DNA of 64,000 nt from Saccharopolyspora montiporae (GTDB taxonomy: Bacteria > Actinomycetota > Actinomycetes > Mycobacteriales > Pseudonocardiaceae). Below, piece by piece: positions 18,348-28,907 of the stretch; position 1 is the first letter of the stretch, and each line of letters starts with the position of its first letter. The stretch is taken from contig NZ_JADEYC010000009.1 in NCBI RefSeq assembly GCF_015209505.1, positions 124,001 to 188,000 on the forward strand, written 5' to 3'. The notes beneath the pieces were generated by a model. The model saw only the letters and a list, made by a program, of their open reading frames with translations, made no database searches and was not told the origin of the DNA. A program made the position numbers and the translations under genes.

Positions 18348-20069
18348 TCAGAACAGGTTGTAGCGGCGCGCCATCGGCACCTCGGACACCGGGGCGGGCT
18401 CGATCAGCTCGCCGTCGACGTGCACCGCGAAGCTGTCCGGATCCACCCGGATGTCCGGTGTCGCCCCGTTGAGCACCATGTCCCGCTTGCCCACCGCGCG
18501 GGTGCCGCGCACCGCGCGCACCGGGGTGCGCAACCCGAGCCGGCCGGCCAGATCCGCGTCGACCGCCTCCTGCGCGGTGAAGAACACGCTGCTCGCCGCC
18601 GCCGGGCCCGGCTGGGCGCCGAAGCTCGGCCGGCCGAGGTAGGGCTGCGGGGTCGGGATGGACGCGTTGGCGTCGCCCATCGCCGCCCACGCCGCGAATC
18701 CGCCCTTGAGCACGGAATGCGGCCGCACGCCGAAGAACTGCGGTTCCCACAGCACCAGGTCGGCGAGCTTGCCGACCTCCACCGAACCGACCTCGTCGTC
18801 GATCCCGTGCGCGATGGCAGGGTTGATCGTGTACTTGGCGACGTAGCGCCGGGCCCGCAGGTTGTCCGCGACGCCGTCTCCGGGCAGCGCCCCGCGCCGG
18901 TCCTTCATCACGTGCGCCGTCTGCCAGGTCCGGGTGATCACCTCGCCGATGCGGCCCATGGCCTGCGCGTCCGAGCTGATCATCGAGATCGCGCCCAGGT
19001 CGTGCAGCACGTCCTCGGCCGCGATGGTGGACGGGCGGATCCGGCTCTCCGCGAACGCCAGGTCTTCCGGCACCGCCGGGTTGAGGTGATGGCAGACCAC
19101 GAGCATGTCCAGGTGCTCGTCGATGGTGTTCACCGTGTGCGGGCGGGTCGGGTTGGTCGAGGACGGCAGCACGTTGTCCAGCCCGGCGACCCGGATGATG
19201 TCCGGCGCGTGCCCGCCGCCCGCGCCTTCCGCGTGGTAGGCGTTGATCGAGCGTCCGCCGATGGCGTCCAACGTGGACTCCAGGAAACCGGCTTCGTTGA
19301 GCGTGTCGGTGTGGATGGCCACCTGCACACCGCTGTCGTCCGCGCAACGCAGCGCGCTGTCGATCACCGCGGGTGTGCTGCCCCAGTCCTCGTGCAGCTT
19401 GAAACCGCCCGCACCGGCGCGCAGCTGCTCGGCCAGCGCCTCGGCGCGGGTGGTGTTGCCCTTGCCCAACAGCAGCACGTTCACCGGCAGCTGATCGCAG
19501 GATTGCAGCATCCGGGCGAGGTTCCAGGGTCCCGGTGTGACCGTGGTGGCCTTGCTGCCCTCGGCCGGGCCGGTGCCGCCGCCGATCAGCGTGGTCACCC
19601 CGCTGGCCAGCGCGGTCTCCACCTCCTGCGGGCAGATGAAGTGCACGTGGCAATCGATGCCGCCCGCGGTGAGGATCCTGCCGCCGCCGGCCACGACCTC
19701 GGTCGACGGCCCGATGACCAGCTCCGGATCCACCCCGTCGGCGATGTCCGGGTTGCCCGCCTTGCCGATGCCGCAGATCCGACCGTCCCGGATGCCCACA
19801 TCGGCCTTGATCACGCCCCAGTGGTCCAGCAGGACCGCGCCGGTGATGATCACGTCCGGCGTGCCCTCGGCCCTGGTCGCCGCGGACTGGCCCATCGATT
19901 CGCGGATGACCTTGCCGCCGCCGAACACCACCTCGTCCCCGGAACCCGCCGGTCCCGCGCTGCGGTCCTCGGTGATCTGCACGAGCAGGCCGGTATCGGC
20001 CAGCCGCACCCGGTCCCCGGTGGTGGGCCCGAACAGCTCGGCGTAGTGCTGCCGGTCGATCGTGCTCAT
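18348..20069 (-). CDS. ureC: urease alpha subunit
   Basis: 573 residues, full length. Catalytic subunit hydrolysing urea to ammonia and carbamate with two nickel ions. Seen: [13 protein letters not shown] (first two His ligands), GFKLHEDWG with the carbamylated lysine, [44 protein letters not shown] with the active-site flap histidines, and [13 protein letters not shown] with the Asp ligand. All metal-binding residues seem intact. The ATG overlaps the ureB stop by four bases (ATGA). Confidence 0.97.
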   Translation of the reverse strand: MSTIDRQHYAELFGPTTGDRVRLADTGLLVQITEDRSAGPAGSGDEVVFGGGKVIRESMGQSAATRAEGTPDVIITGAVLLDHWGVIKADVGIRDGRICGIGKAGNPDIADGVDPELVIGPSTEVVAGGGRILTAGGIDCHVHFICPQEVETALASGVTTLIGGGTGPAEGSKATTVTPGPWNLARMLQSCDQLPVNVLLLGKGNTTRAEALAEQLRAGAGGFKLHEDWGSTPAVIDSALRCADDSGVQVAIHTDTLNEAGFLESTLDAIGGRSINAYHAEGAGGGHAPDIIRVAGLDNVLPSSTNPTRPHTVNTIDEHLDMLVVCHHLNPAVPEDLAFAESRIRPSTIAAEDVLHDLGAISMISSDAQAMGRIGEVITRTWQTAHVMKDRRGALPGDGVADNLRARRYVAKYTINPAIAHGIDDEVGSVEVGKLADLVLWEPQFFGVRPHSVLKGGFAAWAAMGDANASIPTPQPYLGRPSFGAQPGPAAASSVFFTAQEAVDADLAGRLGLRTPVRAVRGTRAVGKRDMVLNGATPDIRVDPDSFAVHVDGELIEPAPVSEVPMARRYNLF

Positions 20070-20392
20070 CGCGCCTCCTCCGGCTCGTCCAACGGGCCCG
20101 CCTGCTCCGGCCGCAGCCCGCGGACGATCCGCCTGCCGCCGATCGCCACCAGCGCCACCTCGCGTTCCACACCCGGTTCGAAACGCAGCGCGGTCCCCGC
20201 GGGCACGTCCAGCCGGTAGCCGTGCGCCGCGGCGCGGTCGAAATCCAGGGCCGGGTTCACGGCGGCGAAGTGGTAGTGCGAGCCGATCTGCACCGCGCGG
20301 TCGCCGCTGTTGACCACGGTCAGGGCGATCGTGGTGCGACCCGGGTTGAGCGGGATCGGCTCGGCACCGGTGATGATCTCGCCGGGGCGCAT
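20066..20392 (-). CDS. ureB: urease beta subunit
   Basis: 108 residues. Non-catalytic structural subunit. Starts with [19 protein letters not shown] and contains [29 protein letters not shown] and [17 protein letters not shown], all family hallmarks. The C-terminal tail is extended and Glu/Pro-rich. Separate ureA and ureB genes, rather than a fused form, follow the usual bacterial three-subunit arrangement. Four-base overlap with ureC. Confidence 0.96.
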   Translation of the reverse strand: MRPGEIITGAEPIPLNPGRTTIALTVVNSGDRAVQIGSHYHFAAVNPALDFDRAAAHGYRLDVPAGTALRFEPGVEREVALVAIGGRRIVRGLRPEQAGPLDEPEEAR

Positions 20393-20413
20393 GGGCTGGT
20401 TCCTCCCGATGGG

Positions 20414-20716
20414 TCAGCTGATCGGATCGTGCACGGTCACCAGCTTGGTGCCGTCCGCGAACGTGGCCTCCACCTGCACGTCCGGGATCATCCCCGGCAC
20501 TCCGTCCAGCACCTGCTCAGCGCTGAGCACCCGACGGCCGCTGCGCATGAGCTCGGCCACCGAGCACCCGTCCCGGGCGCCCTCGACGACGTGGTCGGTG
20601 ATCAGCGCGACCGCTTCCGGGTAGTTCAACCGCAGTCCGCGTCCGAGGCGCTCCCGGGCGAGACCGGCGGCCAGGTGGACGAGCAACTTCTCGCGCTCGT
20701 GCGGAACGAGGTGCAT
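20414..20716 (-). CDS. ureA: urease gamma subunit
   Basis: 100 residues, standard length. Seen: [76 protein letters not shown], nearly the whole family consensus. First gene of the urease operon; the promoter should lie in the 261-base region shared with the divergent citrate synthase, which contains an unusual T-run near 20865-20871. Confidence 0.96.
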   Translation of the reverse strand: MHLVPHEREKLLVHLAAGLARERLGRGLRLNYPEAVALITDHVVEGARDGCSVAELMRSGRRVLSAEQVLDGVPGMIPDVQVEATFADGTKLVTVHDPIS

Positions 20717-20977
20717 ATTCCGATTCCTAACACGGCTTTCAGCACCCCCGGACTTGCTGACCTGGTGTTTTACCGGTCGGGAACGAGGTGGTTACACCGA
20801 ATTTCCCACCGGCGGGCCGCTGCGGAAAATCCCGCGCAGTTGTGCGGACTCCGATCGGCGAATTTTTTTCCGCACCGGCACGATTGCCGCAGGAGTTGCA
20901 CCGCGGCACCGTGGGCCCACCCCGCCACTGCAACGACCGCGCCCGGCGCGGTGAACCGCGATGAGACGAGGCAGATC

Positions 20978-22102
20978 ATGAGCAGTGCCGGCACCGAGTT
21001 CCGCCCCGGCCTGGAAGGCGTCGTGGCGTTCCGGACCGAGATCGCAGAACCGGACCGCGGCGGAGGCGCACTGCGCTACCGCGGGGTGGACATCGAGGAC
21101 CTGGTGGGCACCACCCCGTTCGGCGATGTGTGGTCGCTGCTGGTGGACGGCGAGTTCGGCACCGGCCCGCAGCCCGCGGCGGCGGACCCGCTGCCGCTGC
21201 GCACCGGGGACGTGCGGGCCGATGTGCAGGCGGCGCTGGCCGCGGCAGGTCCCGCCGAGGGGATGGCACCGCTGCTGGACGTGGACGCGGCGACCGCCCG
21301 CGACCAGCTGGCCCGCTGCACCGGGCTGGCGCTGTCCTACGCGGCGCAGTCGGCGCGTGGCGAGGAACCCCCGGTGCCCGCGGAGCAGATCGACCGGGCC
21401 GGTTCGGCCGCCGAGCGGTTCCTGGTGAGCTGGCGCGGCGAGGCGAACCCCGCGCACGCCCGCGCGTTGGACGCCTACTGGGTCTCGGCCGCCGAGCACG
21501 GGCTCAACGCCTCCACCTTCACCGCCCGGGTCATCGCCTCCACCGGCGCGGACGCGGCGGCCTGCCTGTCCGGTGCGGTCGGCGCGATGTCCGGTCCGCT
21601 GCACGGCGGCGCGCCGGCCCGGGTGCTGCCGATGCTCGACGAGGCCGAGCGGACCGGGGACGCCCGGCAGGTCGTGGAGTCCGTGCTGGACCGCGGGGAC
21701 CGGCTGATGGGCTTCGGGCACCGGGTCTACCGCGCCGAGGACCCGCGGGCCCGCGTGCTGCGCAGCACCTGCGAGCAGCTCGGCGCCCCGCGTTTCGAGG
21801 TGGCCCGCGCGCTGGAGGCGGCGGCGCTGGACGTGCTGCGCGAGCGTCGCCCGGACCGCCAGATCGAGACGAACGTGGAGTTCTGGGCGGCGGTGGTGCT
21901 GGACTTCGCGCAGGTGCCGACGCCGATGATGCCCGCGATGTTCACCTGCGCCCGGCTGGCCGGCTGGTCGGCGCACGTGCTGGAGCAGCAGCGGACCGGC
22001 CGGCTGGTGCGTCCGTCGGCCGAGTACACCGGGCCGGACCCGCGTCCCCCGCACGACGTGCCCGGCTGGCGCGGGGCGTCCCCGGTGGGCGCTCCGGTGT
22101 GA
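20978..22102 (+). CDS. citA: citrate synthase family protein (CitA-like)
   Basis: 374 residues, shorter than gltA and lacking its N-terminal domain. Seen: LRYRGVDIEDLVGTTPF, SGPLHGGAPARVLPML, LMGFGHRVYRAEDPRARVL and NVEFWAAVVLDFAQVP. In the last motif the usual Asp of NVDFY is Glu (NVEFW), a conservative change at the position of the catalytic acid that may affect activity. Resembles mycobacterial citrate synthase II (CitA), whose gene also lies close to serC. Could act on propionyl-CoA as a methylcitrate synthase; sequence alone does not decide. Confidence 0.85.
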   Translation: MSSAGTEFRPGLEGVVAFRTEIAEPDRGGGALRYRGVDIEDLVGTTPFGDVWSLLVDGEFGTGPQPAAADPLPLRTGDVRADVQAALAAAGPAEGMAPLLDVDAATARDQLARCTGLALSYAAQSARGEEPPVPAEQIDRAGSAAERFLVSWRGEANPAHARALDAYWVSAAEHGLNASTFTARVIASTGADAAACLSGAVGAMSGPLHGGAPARVLPMLDEAERTGDARQVVESVLDRGDRLMGFGHRVYRAEDPRARVLRSTCEQLGAPRFEVARALEAAALDVLRERRPDRQIETNVEFWAAVVLDFAQVPTPMMPAMFTCARLAGWSAHVLEQQRTGRLVRPSAEYTGPDPRPPHDVPGWRGASPVGAPV

Positions 22103-23678
<1,576 letters not shown>

Positions 23679-23690
23679 TGCGCAGCGCAG

Positions 23691-23725
23691 CCGGGGTGTT
23701 CCGCGATCACGCGGGAACACCCCGG
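23691..23725 (+). terminator. serC terminator
   Basis: Twelve-base stem CCGGGGTGTTCC/GGAACACCCCGG, extended inward by GCG/CGC with one bulge, starting 12 bases after the serC stop. Confidence 0.8.
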
Positions 23726-23884
23726 TGACCAGCACAAACCCGAGCACTCCCGCCACCTCCACGAGTGACGCGACCGGGCACGGCACGTGTCCGGATCCAC
23801 GATTTGAGTGGAACTACCCGTTCGCACGGGGGCTGTTCTTCCGGCAAGATCAGACGCGGGAAGAGCGACCAACAGCACGACGTG

Positions 23885-23920
23885 CCCGGCGTGCCTGCCC
23901 CGTCAAGGCGGCACGCCGGG
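23885..23920 (+). promoter_or_regulatory. large inverted repeat before sepH
   Basis: Perfect 11-base inverted repeat CCCGGCGTGCC/GGCACGCCGGG with a 14-base loop, 45 bases before the sepH start. serC already has its own terminator, so this is either a second terminator, an attenuator in the sepH leader or a protein site. Confidence 0.5.
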
Positions 23921-23924
23921 TTAC

Positions 23925-23942
23925 TGTCACAGCTTGGTGACA
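23925..23942. promoter_or_regulatory. palindromic site in front of sepH
   Basis: TGTCAC-N6-GTGACA, 24 bases before the sepH ATG and just before its GGGAGG ribosome site. It is preceded by GTTACTG and contains GTCACAGC, a sequence also present in the rpfA promoter (55427-55434) and similar to the GTCACAGCG motif reported for MtrA. Binding protein unproven. Confidence 0.4.
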
Positions 23943-23965
23943 TGTAGTCGGCGGGAGGCTGGCAT

Positions 23966-24955
23966 ATGCGAGCGCTGCGAGTGGTCGGGCTCGACGAGGA
24001 CGGTGAATCCGTCATCTGCGAGGACCCGGAGAACGGCGAGCGCTTCAACGTTCCCGCCGACGAGCGGTTGCGCGCTGCGGCGCGCGGCGACCTGACCCGG
24101 CTCGGCCAGGTGCAGATCGAGATGGAGTCGCAGATCCGGCCGCGGGAGATCCAGGCCCGCGTCCGCGCCGGGGCCTCCGTCGAGCAGATCGCCACCGCGC
24201 ACGGCATCCCGGAGCAGCGCGTCGAACGCTACGCCTACCCGGTGCTGCTGGAGCGCGCGCAGATCGCGGAGATGGCCCAGCGCGCGCACCCGGTGCGCGA
24301 GGACGGCCCGGACGTGCAGACGCTCGGCGAAGTCGTGGCGCACACCTTCGGCATGCGCGGGCACGAGTACACCGAGGCGAACTGGGACGCCTGGCGCGGC
24401 GAGGACGGCAAGTGGGTCGTCCAGCTGCTCTGGCAGGCCGGCCGCTCGGAGAACGGGGCGCACTGGACGTTCCACCCGGGTGCGCACGGCGGCACGGTCG
24501 CCGCGCTGGACGAGCACGCTGCCGAGCTGCTGGATCCCTCGCCGAACCGCCCGCTGCGCACGGTCCGCCCGGTCACCGAGCTGGCACGCGAGGCGCTGCA
24601 GCTCGACCAGGACCAGCCGGGCGCCGAGACGGAGGACCCGACCGAGCCCCCGCCGCGGGCGGGCAGTCCGCTGCTGGACCTGGACGGGCCGGCCGAGCCC
24701 GCGGCCGCCGACGGCGCGGCCCCGCTGCCGGACACCGCGGACAACGCTCCGGTACCGCCCGCGGTCGCCGAACCGCAGCGGAGCGTCGAGCCGCGCCCGC
24801 CCGAGCCGACCGCGGCCGAGCAGGGCGGTGCCGTACCGGCCGAGGAGCCGGAGGAGGACGCGTCGCCGCGGTCGGAGAACCGGCGCAACCGCAAGAGCCA
24901 CCCGATCGTCCCGTCCTGGGAGGACGTGCTGCTGGGCGTGCGCTCGCACCGGTGA
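23966..24955 (+). CDS. sepH: SepH, cell-division protein (DUF3071)
   Basis: 329 residues. The N-terminal DUF3071 domain starts MRALRVVGLDEDGESVIC and includes a helix-turn-helix like segment (IQARVRAGASVEQIATAHGI, about residues 58-77). The middle is long, acidic, Pro/Ala-rich and disordered; the C-terminus ends in the conserved block SHPIVPSWEDVLLGVRS. In Streptomyces and mycobacteria SepH binds FtsZ and stimulates its assembly at division sites. GGGAGG lies about 8 bases before the ATG. The mycobacterial homologue Rv0883c also neighbours serC, supporting the call. Confidence 0.92.
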   Translation: MRALRVVGLDEDGESVICEDPENGERFNVPADERLRAAARGDLTRLGQVQIEMESQIRPREIQARVRAGASVEQIATAHGIPEQRVERYAYPVLLERAQIAEMAQRAHPVREDGPDVQTLGEVVAHTFGMRGHEYTEANWDAWRGEDGKWVVQLLWQAGRSENGAHWTFHPGAHGGTVAALDEHAAELLDPSPNRPLRTVRPVTELAREALQLDQDQPGAETEDPTEPPPRAGSPLLDLDGPAEPAAADGAAPLPDTADNAPVPPAVAEPQRSVEPRPPEPTAAEQGGAVPAEEPEEDASPRSENRRNRKSHPIVPSWEDVLLGVRSHR

Positions 24956-24961
24956 CGCCGC

Positions 24962-25540
24962 TCAGCCCAGCAGGCCGAGCAGCAGCGCGCACCAGGCGGC
25001 GCAGATCCCGGCGCCGGTGCCGAAGGCCACCCAACGCCACACCGGCGTCCGGCGGCCGATCCAGACCGAGGGCGCCAGCCCGGCGGCCACCGCGAGGTTG
25101 ACCAGCACGCTCAGCACCGGACTGACCTCGGCCAACCCGAGCGTCATGACGACCAGGGTGACGGCGACGAGCGCAGCGATGATCCCGCTGACCAGCAGCC
25201 CGGATCCCCACGGCACGGGTTCGGCCGTGCGCGCGCCGCCGCCCAGCCGGATCGGGTGGCCGCGCACCGGATCGCGGTAGACGATCTCCGCACCGGTTTC
25301 GGCCGCCATGCGCGCGGCCAGCCGGCGTCCGCGGCGGGAGACGGCCTCGCCGCGCTGCGCGGCTCCGTCCGCGGACAGCGAGCCGCAGACCTCCGCCCAC
25401 TCGTGCAGCGCGTCGACCAGGTCCGCCGACAACCCCACCGCGGCGATGTCCAGTTCGACCGCACCGGGCTGCGCGAGTACCGGGCGCCCGTCCCGGACCT
25501 GCAGCTGCCACTCGTGCCGCGCGGTGGCCGCGGGGTTCAC
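24962..25540 (-). CDS. DUF2537 membrane protein
   Basis: 192 residues. A soluble N-terminal half (about 1-110) with GDPVRGHP-like sequence DPVRGHPIRLGGGART is followed by three to four hydrophobic segments (GLLVSGIIAALVAVTLVVMT and others). Matches DUF2537 proteins, whose mycobacterial member (Rv0882) occupies the same place next to sepH and the rRNA-methylase-like gene. The ATG overlaps the stop of the SPOUT methylase by four bases, so the pair forms an operon. Function unknown. Confidence 0.8.
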   Translation of the reverse strand: MNPAATARHEWQLQVRDGRPVLAQPGAVELDIAAVGLSADLVDALHEWAEVCGSLSADGAAQRGEAVSRRGRRLAARMAAETGAEIVYRDPVRGHPIRLGGGARTAEPVPWGSGLLVSGIIAALVAVTLVVMTLGLAEVSPVLSVLVNLAVAAGLAPSVWIGRRTPVWRWVAFGTGAGICAAWCALLLGLLG

Positions 25541-26343
25541 CGGCCCGCTCCCATCTCGTGGAAGGCGACCGCCGCGGAGGTGGCCACGTTCAGCGAGTCC
25601 ACGTCGCCGGCCATCGGGATGCGCACCGCGGTGTCCGCCGCCGCGATGGCCTCCTCGGTCAGCCCGGGCCCCTCGGATCCCAGCAGCACCGCCACCGGTC
25701 CGCGGTCCAGGTCCGCCTGCCCGAGCGGGACCGATCCCGCGCGCGGGGTCAGCGCCGCGATCCGCAGCCCGGCGTCGCGCAGCAGGGCGAGGTCGTCCGG
25801 CCAGGCGTCCAGGCGGGCGAACGGCACCCGCAGCACGTGGCCCATGGAGACCCGCACGCTGCGCCGGTAGAGCGGATCGGAGCAGCCGGACCCCAACAGC
25901 ACCCCGTCCACGCCCAGGGCCGCGGCGTTGCGGAACAGCGAGCCGAGGTTCTCGTGGTCGCCGATGCCCTCCAGCACGGCCAGCCGCTGCGCCCCGGCGA
26001 TCAGCTCGCGCGGCTCGGGCTCCGGGGCCCGGTCGGCCACGGCCAGCACCCCGCGGTTCAGGTGGAACCCGACGACCTGCGCCATGACGTCGGCATCGGC
26101 GGCGTAGGCGGGCACGTCCACCGCGGCGAGGTCCGCGGACAGCTCGTCCAACCTGCGGTGCACCCCGAACAGCGCGCGGACCGGATAGGGCGAGGCGAGC
26201 AGCCGCCGCACGACGACGACGCCCTCCGCGATCACCAGGCCCCGGCCGCCGGGGCGATCCGGGCGCCGATCCGCGCGGGACAGGTCCCGGAAGTCGTCGA
26301 CCCGCGGATCATCCGCCTCGCCGACCTCGACGATTCTTGCCAC
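25537..26343 (-). CDS. TrmH-family (SPOUT) RNA 2'-O-methyltransferase
   Basis: 268 residues. The three SPOUT knot motifs are visible: ENLGSLFRNAAALGVDGVLL (motif 1), VAVLLGSEGPGL (motif 2) and IPMAGDVDSLNVATSAAVAF (motif 3), in the last 150 residues; the N-terminal part is an L30e-like substrate-binding domain (GLVIAEGVVVVRRLL). It should methylate a ribose in rRNA or tRNA using SAM. The target nucleotide cannot be assigned. Coupled to the DUF2537 gene behind it. Confidence 0.9.
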   Translation of the reverse strand: MARIVEVGEADDPRVDDFRDLSRADRRPDRPGGRGLVIAEGVVVVRRLLASPYPVRALFGVHRRLDELSADLAAVDVPAYAADADVMAQVVGFHLNRGVLAVADRAPEPEPRELIAGAQRLAVLEGIGDHENLGSLFRNAAALGVDGVLLGSGCSDPLYRRSVRVSMGHVLRVPFARLDAWPDDLALLRDAGLRIAALTPRAGSVPLGQADLDRGPVAVLLGSEGPGLTEEAIAAADTAVRIPMAGDVDSLNVATSAAVAFHEMGAGR

Positions 26344-26478
26344 ACGAGCATTCTCGCACCCGGGCGGGACCGCTCGAACGGGCCGAAGATGAGAGCCGAG
26401 GCACCGCGCCCGCGGGCATAAACCGAAGGACTCTCGCGTTACTCACCGCGGCACGGCACGGAGTCGCAGAGGAGCACC

Positions 26479-27768
26479 ATGGCCACCGACGGAGAACCCG
26501 AGCGGCACGCACATGCCGGCAAGAAGCTGCGCTTCGCGCTCATCCTCGGCGGGCTGACCGCGTTCGGGCCGCTGACCATCGACATGTACCTGCCCGCGCT
26601 GCCGCAACTGGCCGGCGAACTCGGCGCCACCGAAGCGCAGGCGCAGCTGACGCTGACGACCGTGCTGTTCGGCCTGGCGTTCGGCCAGCTGGTGGCCGGA
26701 CCGGTCAGCGACTCGGTCGGCAGGCGGAAACCACTGCTGGTCGGGCTGGTGCTCTACCTCGTCGCGACCGTGCTGTGCACGCTGTCCGGATCGGTGTTCG
26801 CGCTGATGGGGCTGCGCTTCCTGCAGGGATTCGGCGCCGCCGCGGGCATGGTCATCGCGCGCGCCACGGTGCGCGACCTCTACGGCGGGGTGGAAGCCGC
26901 CCGGTTCTTCTCCTCGCTGATGCTGGTCACCGGGCTGGCGCCGATCCTGGCGCCGGTGATCGGCGGGCAGGTGCTCAACCACACCGACTGGCGCGGGGTG
27001 TTCGTGGTGCTGACCGGGTTCGGCGCCCTGCTGCTGGCGGTCACCACCTTCCTGCTGCCGGAGACCAAACCGGTCCACTGGCGCACGCCCGCCCGGCTGG
27101 GTCCGACGTTCCGCACCTTCGGCCGACTGCTCGCCGAGCGCTCGTTCCTGGGCAACGCGCTGACCGCCGGGTTGGCCATGGCCGCGATGTTCTCCTACGT
27201 GTCCGGCTCGTCGTTCGTGCTGCAAGATCTGCACGGCATGTCCCCGCAGACCTACAGCCTGGTCTTCGGCGCGAACGCGATCGGACTGGTGCTGGCCGGG
27301 CAGGTCAACGCGCGCCTGGTCGGCCGGTTCGCCGGGGAGAGCACGCTGCTGCTGTGCGCGCTGTCCGGGGCCACCGCGGCCGGTGCCGTGCTGGTGGCCA
27401 CCGCCCTGCTGGGCCTGCCGCTGCCGTTCCTGCTGGCGGCCCTGTTCGTGATGATCTCCAGCCTCGGCTTCGTCATGCCGAACACCACGATGCTGGCCCT
27501 GGCCGAGAACCGGGAGATCTCCGGTACCGCCTCCGCGCTGCTGGGCGTGTGCCAGTTCGTCATCGGCGCGCTGGCCGCACCGCTGGTCGGCCTCGGCGGC
27601 GCCGGTTCCGAACTGCCCATGGTGCTGGTGATGTTCGGCGTGGTGCTGCTGGCGCTGACCGCCTTCCTGACCATGGGCAGGCGCGCGACCAGTCCCAGCA
27701 CCACCGAGGCCGCGCAGGACGAACCGGCGGGCGCCGCGCACGGCCGCGGCCGACCGGGGCGCCGGTAG
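26479..27768 (+). CDS. Bcr/CflA-family MFS drug exporter
   Basis: 429 residues, 12 predicted membrane segments. Seen: LTAFGPLTIDMYLPALPQLA in helix 1 (TIDMYLPA is the Bcr/CflA hallmark), AQLTLTTVLFGLAFGQLVAGPVSDSVGRRKPLL and RFLQGFGAAAGMVIARATVRDLY. Such carriers export bicyclomycin, chloramphenicol or similar compounds by proton antiport. GGAG precedes the ATG at 26479 by about seven bases. Its TAG stop is part of the -10 hexamer TAGGTT of the following gene. Confidence 0.9.
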   Translation: MATDGEPERHAHAGKKLRFALILGGLTAFGPLTIDMYLPALPQLAGELGATEAQAQLTLTTVLFGLAFGQLVAGPVSDSVGRRKPLLVGLVLYLVATVLCTLSGSVFALMGLRFLQGFGAAAGMVIARATVRDLYGGVEAARFFSSLMLVTGLAPILAPVIGGQVLNHTDWRGVFVVLTGFGALLLAVTTFLLPETKPVHWRTPARLGPTFRTFGRLLAERSFLGNALTAGLAMAAMFSYVSGSSFVLQDLHGMSPQTYSLVFGANAIGLVLAGQVNARLVGRFAGESTLLLCALSGATAAGAVLVATALLGLPLPFLLAALFVMISSLGFVMPNTTMLALAENREISGTASALLGVCQFVIGALAAPLVGLGGAGSELPMVLVMFGVVLLALTAFLTMGRRATSPSTTEAAQDEPAGAAHGRGRPGRR

Positions 27769-27778
27769 GTTCGGGGGT

Positions 27779-28714
27779 ATGGCTCAACTCGGCAACACCG
27801 ATCTGGACGTCTTCCCCCTCTGCCTCGGCGGCAACGTGTTCGGCTGGACGGCCGACCGCGAGCAGTCCTTCGCCGTGCTGGACACCTACCTGGCGGCGGG
27901 TGGCAACTTCGTGGACACCGCGGATGTCTACTCCACGTTCGTGCCCGGCAACGCGGGCGGTGAGTCCGAGCAGGTCCTCGGCGAGTGGCTGCGGGCGCGT
28001 GGCAACCGCGACGACGTGCTGATCGCCACCAAGGTCGGCATGTGGGAGCAGCGGCCCGGCCTGTCCGCGGCGAACATCACCGCGGCGGCGGAGGATTCGC
28101 TGCGCCGGCTCGGCACGGACCACATCGACCTCTACTACGCGCACCACGACGACGCGGACACCCCGCTGGAGGAGGCGCTGACCGCGTTCGACGGCCTGGT
28201 GCGGTCCGGCAAGGTGCGGCACATCGCCGCGTCCAACTACTCCGCCGCGCGGCTGCAGGAGGCGCTGTCGGTGTCGCGCAGCGGTGGGTTGGCCGAGTTC
28301 GCCGCGCTGCAGCCGCACTACAACCTGGTGGAGCGCGCGGACTTCGAGGGCGAGCTGTCCGCGCTCGTCGAGCGCGAGGGGCTCGGTGTGCTGCCGTACT
28401 ACGCGCTGGCCAAGGGTTTCCTCACCGGCAAGTACCGGCCCGGCGACGACACCTCGGACAGCCCACGGGCCGAAGGGGCCCGCGCGTACCTGGACGAGCG
28501 CGGTGTGCAGGTGCTGGCCGCGCTGGACGAGATCGCCCTGGTGCGCGGGGTTCCGCTGGCCTCGGTCGCGCTGGCCTGGCTGGCCGGCAAGCCGGGGGTG
28601 ACCGCGCCGATCGCCAGCGCGCGCAACCTCGACCAGCTCCAGCCGCTGCTGACCGCGGCCGAAATCCGGTTGTCCGCCGAGGAAATGCAGCGGCTGGACG
28701 ACGCCTCGCGCTGA
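27779..28714 (+). CDS. aldo/keto reductase
   Basis: 311 residues, (beta/alpha)8 barrel of the AKR superfamily. Seen: NFVDTADVYSTF with catalytic Asp and Tyr, IATKVGMW with the catalytic Lys, DLYYAHHDD with the active-site His region, and the NADPH loop region VTAPIASARNLDQLQ. Probably reduces an aldehyde or ketone with NADPH; the substrate is unknown. The ATG lies seven bases after TAGGTT (27766-27771), so it can be transcribed as a leaderless message as well as by read-through from the exporter gene. Confidence 0.9.
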   Translation: MAQLGNTDLDVFPLCLGGNVFGWTADREQSFAVLDTYLAAGGNFVDTADVYSTFVPGNAGGESEQVLGEWLRARGNRDDVLIATKVGMWEQRPGLSAANITAAAEDSLRRLGTDHIDLYYAHHDDADTPLEEALTAFDGLVRSGKVRHIAASNYSAARLQEALSVSRSGGLAEFAALQPHYNLVERADFEGELSALVEREGLGVLPYYALAKGFLTGKYRPGDDTSDSPRAEGARAYLDERGVQVLAALDEIALVRGVPLASVALAWLAGKPGVTAPIASARNLDQLQPLLTAAEIRLSAEEMQRLDDASR

Positions 28715-28907
28715 CCGCCGGTCACCGGCCGGATACCGTTTTGGCCGCTGTCGCCCGGGGTAGTGATGTGTCACCGTGGGTTCCCCGGTGGCCCCGGTGA
28801 CCCGCTGTCGCGGATCTCGGGGGTGCCGGACATGCGGGGGCATCGTCCGCGGGAGGCGGGCGGGGCGACCGGGTGCTGACGTGCTGCCGATCGATCGGAG
28901 ACACGGC

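Noticed and set aside
20884..20901. Nur-like half sites TTGCCG and TTGCAC near the urease promoter
   Set aside because: Spacing is six rather than five and each half has a mismatch; too weak to report as a site.
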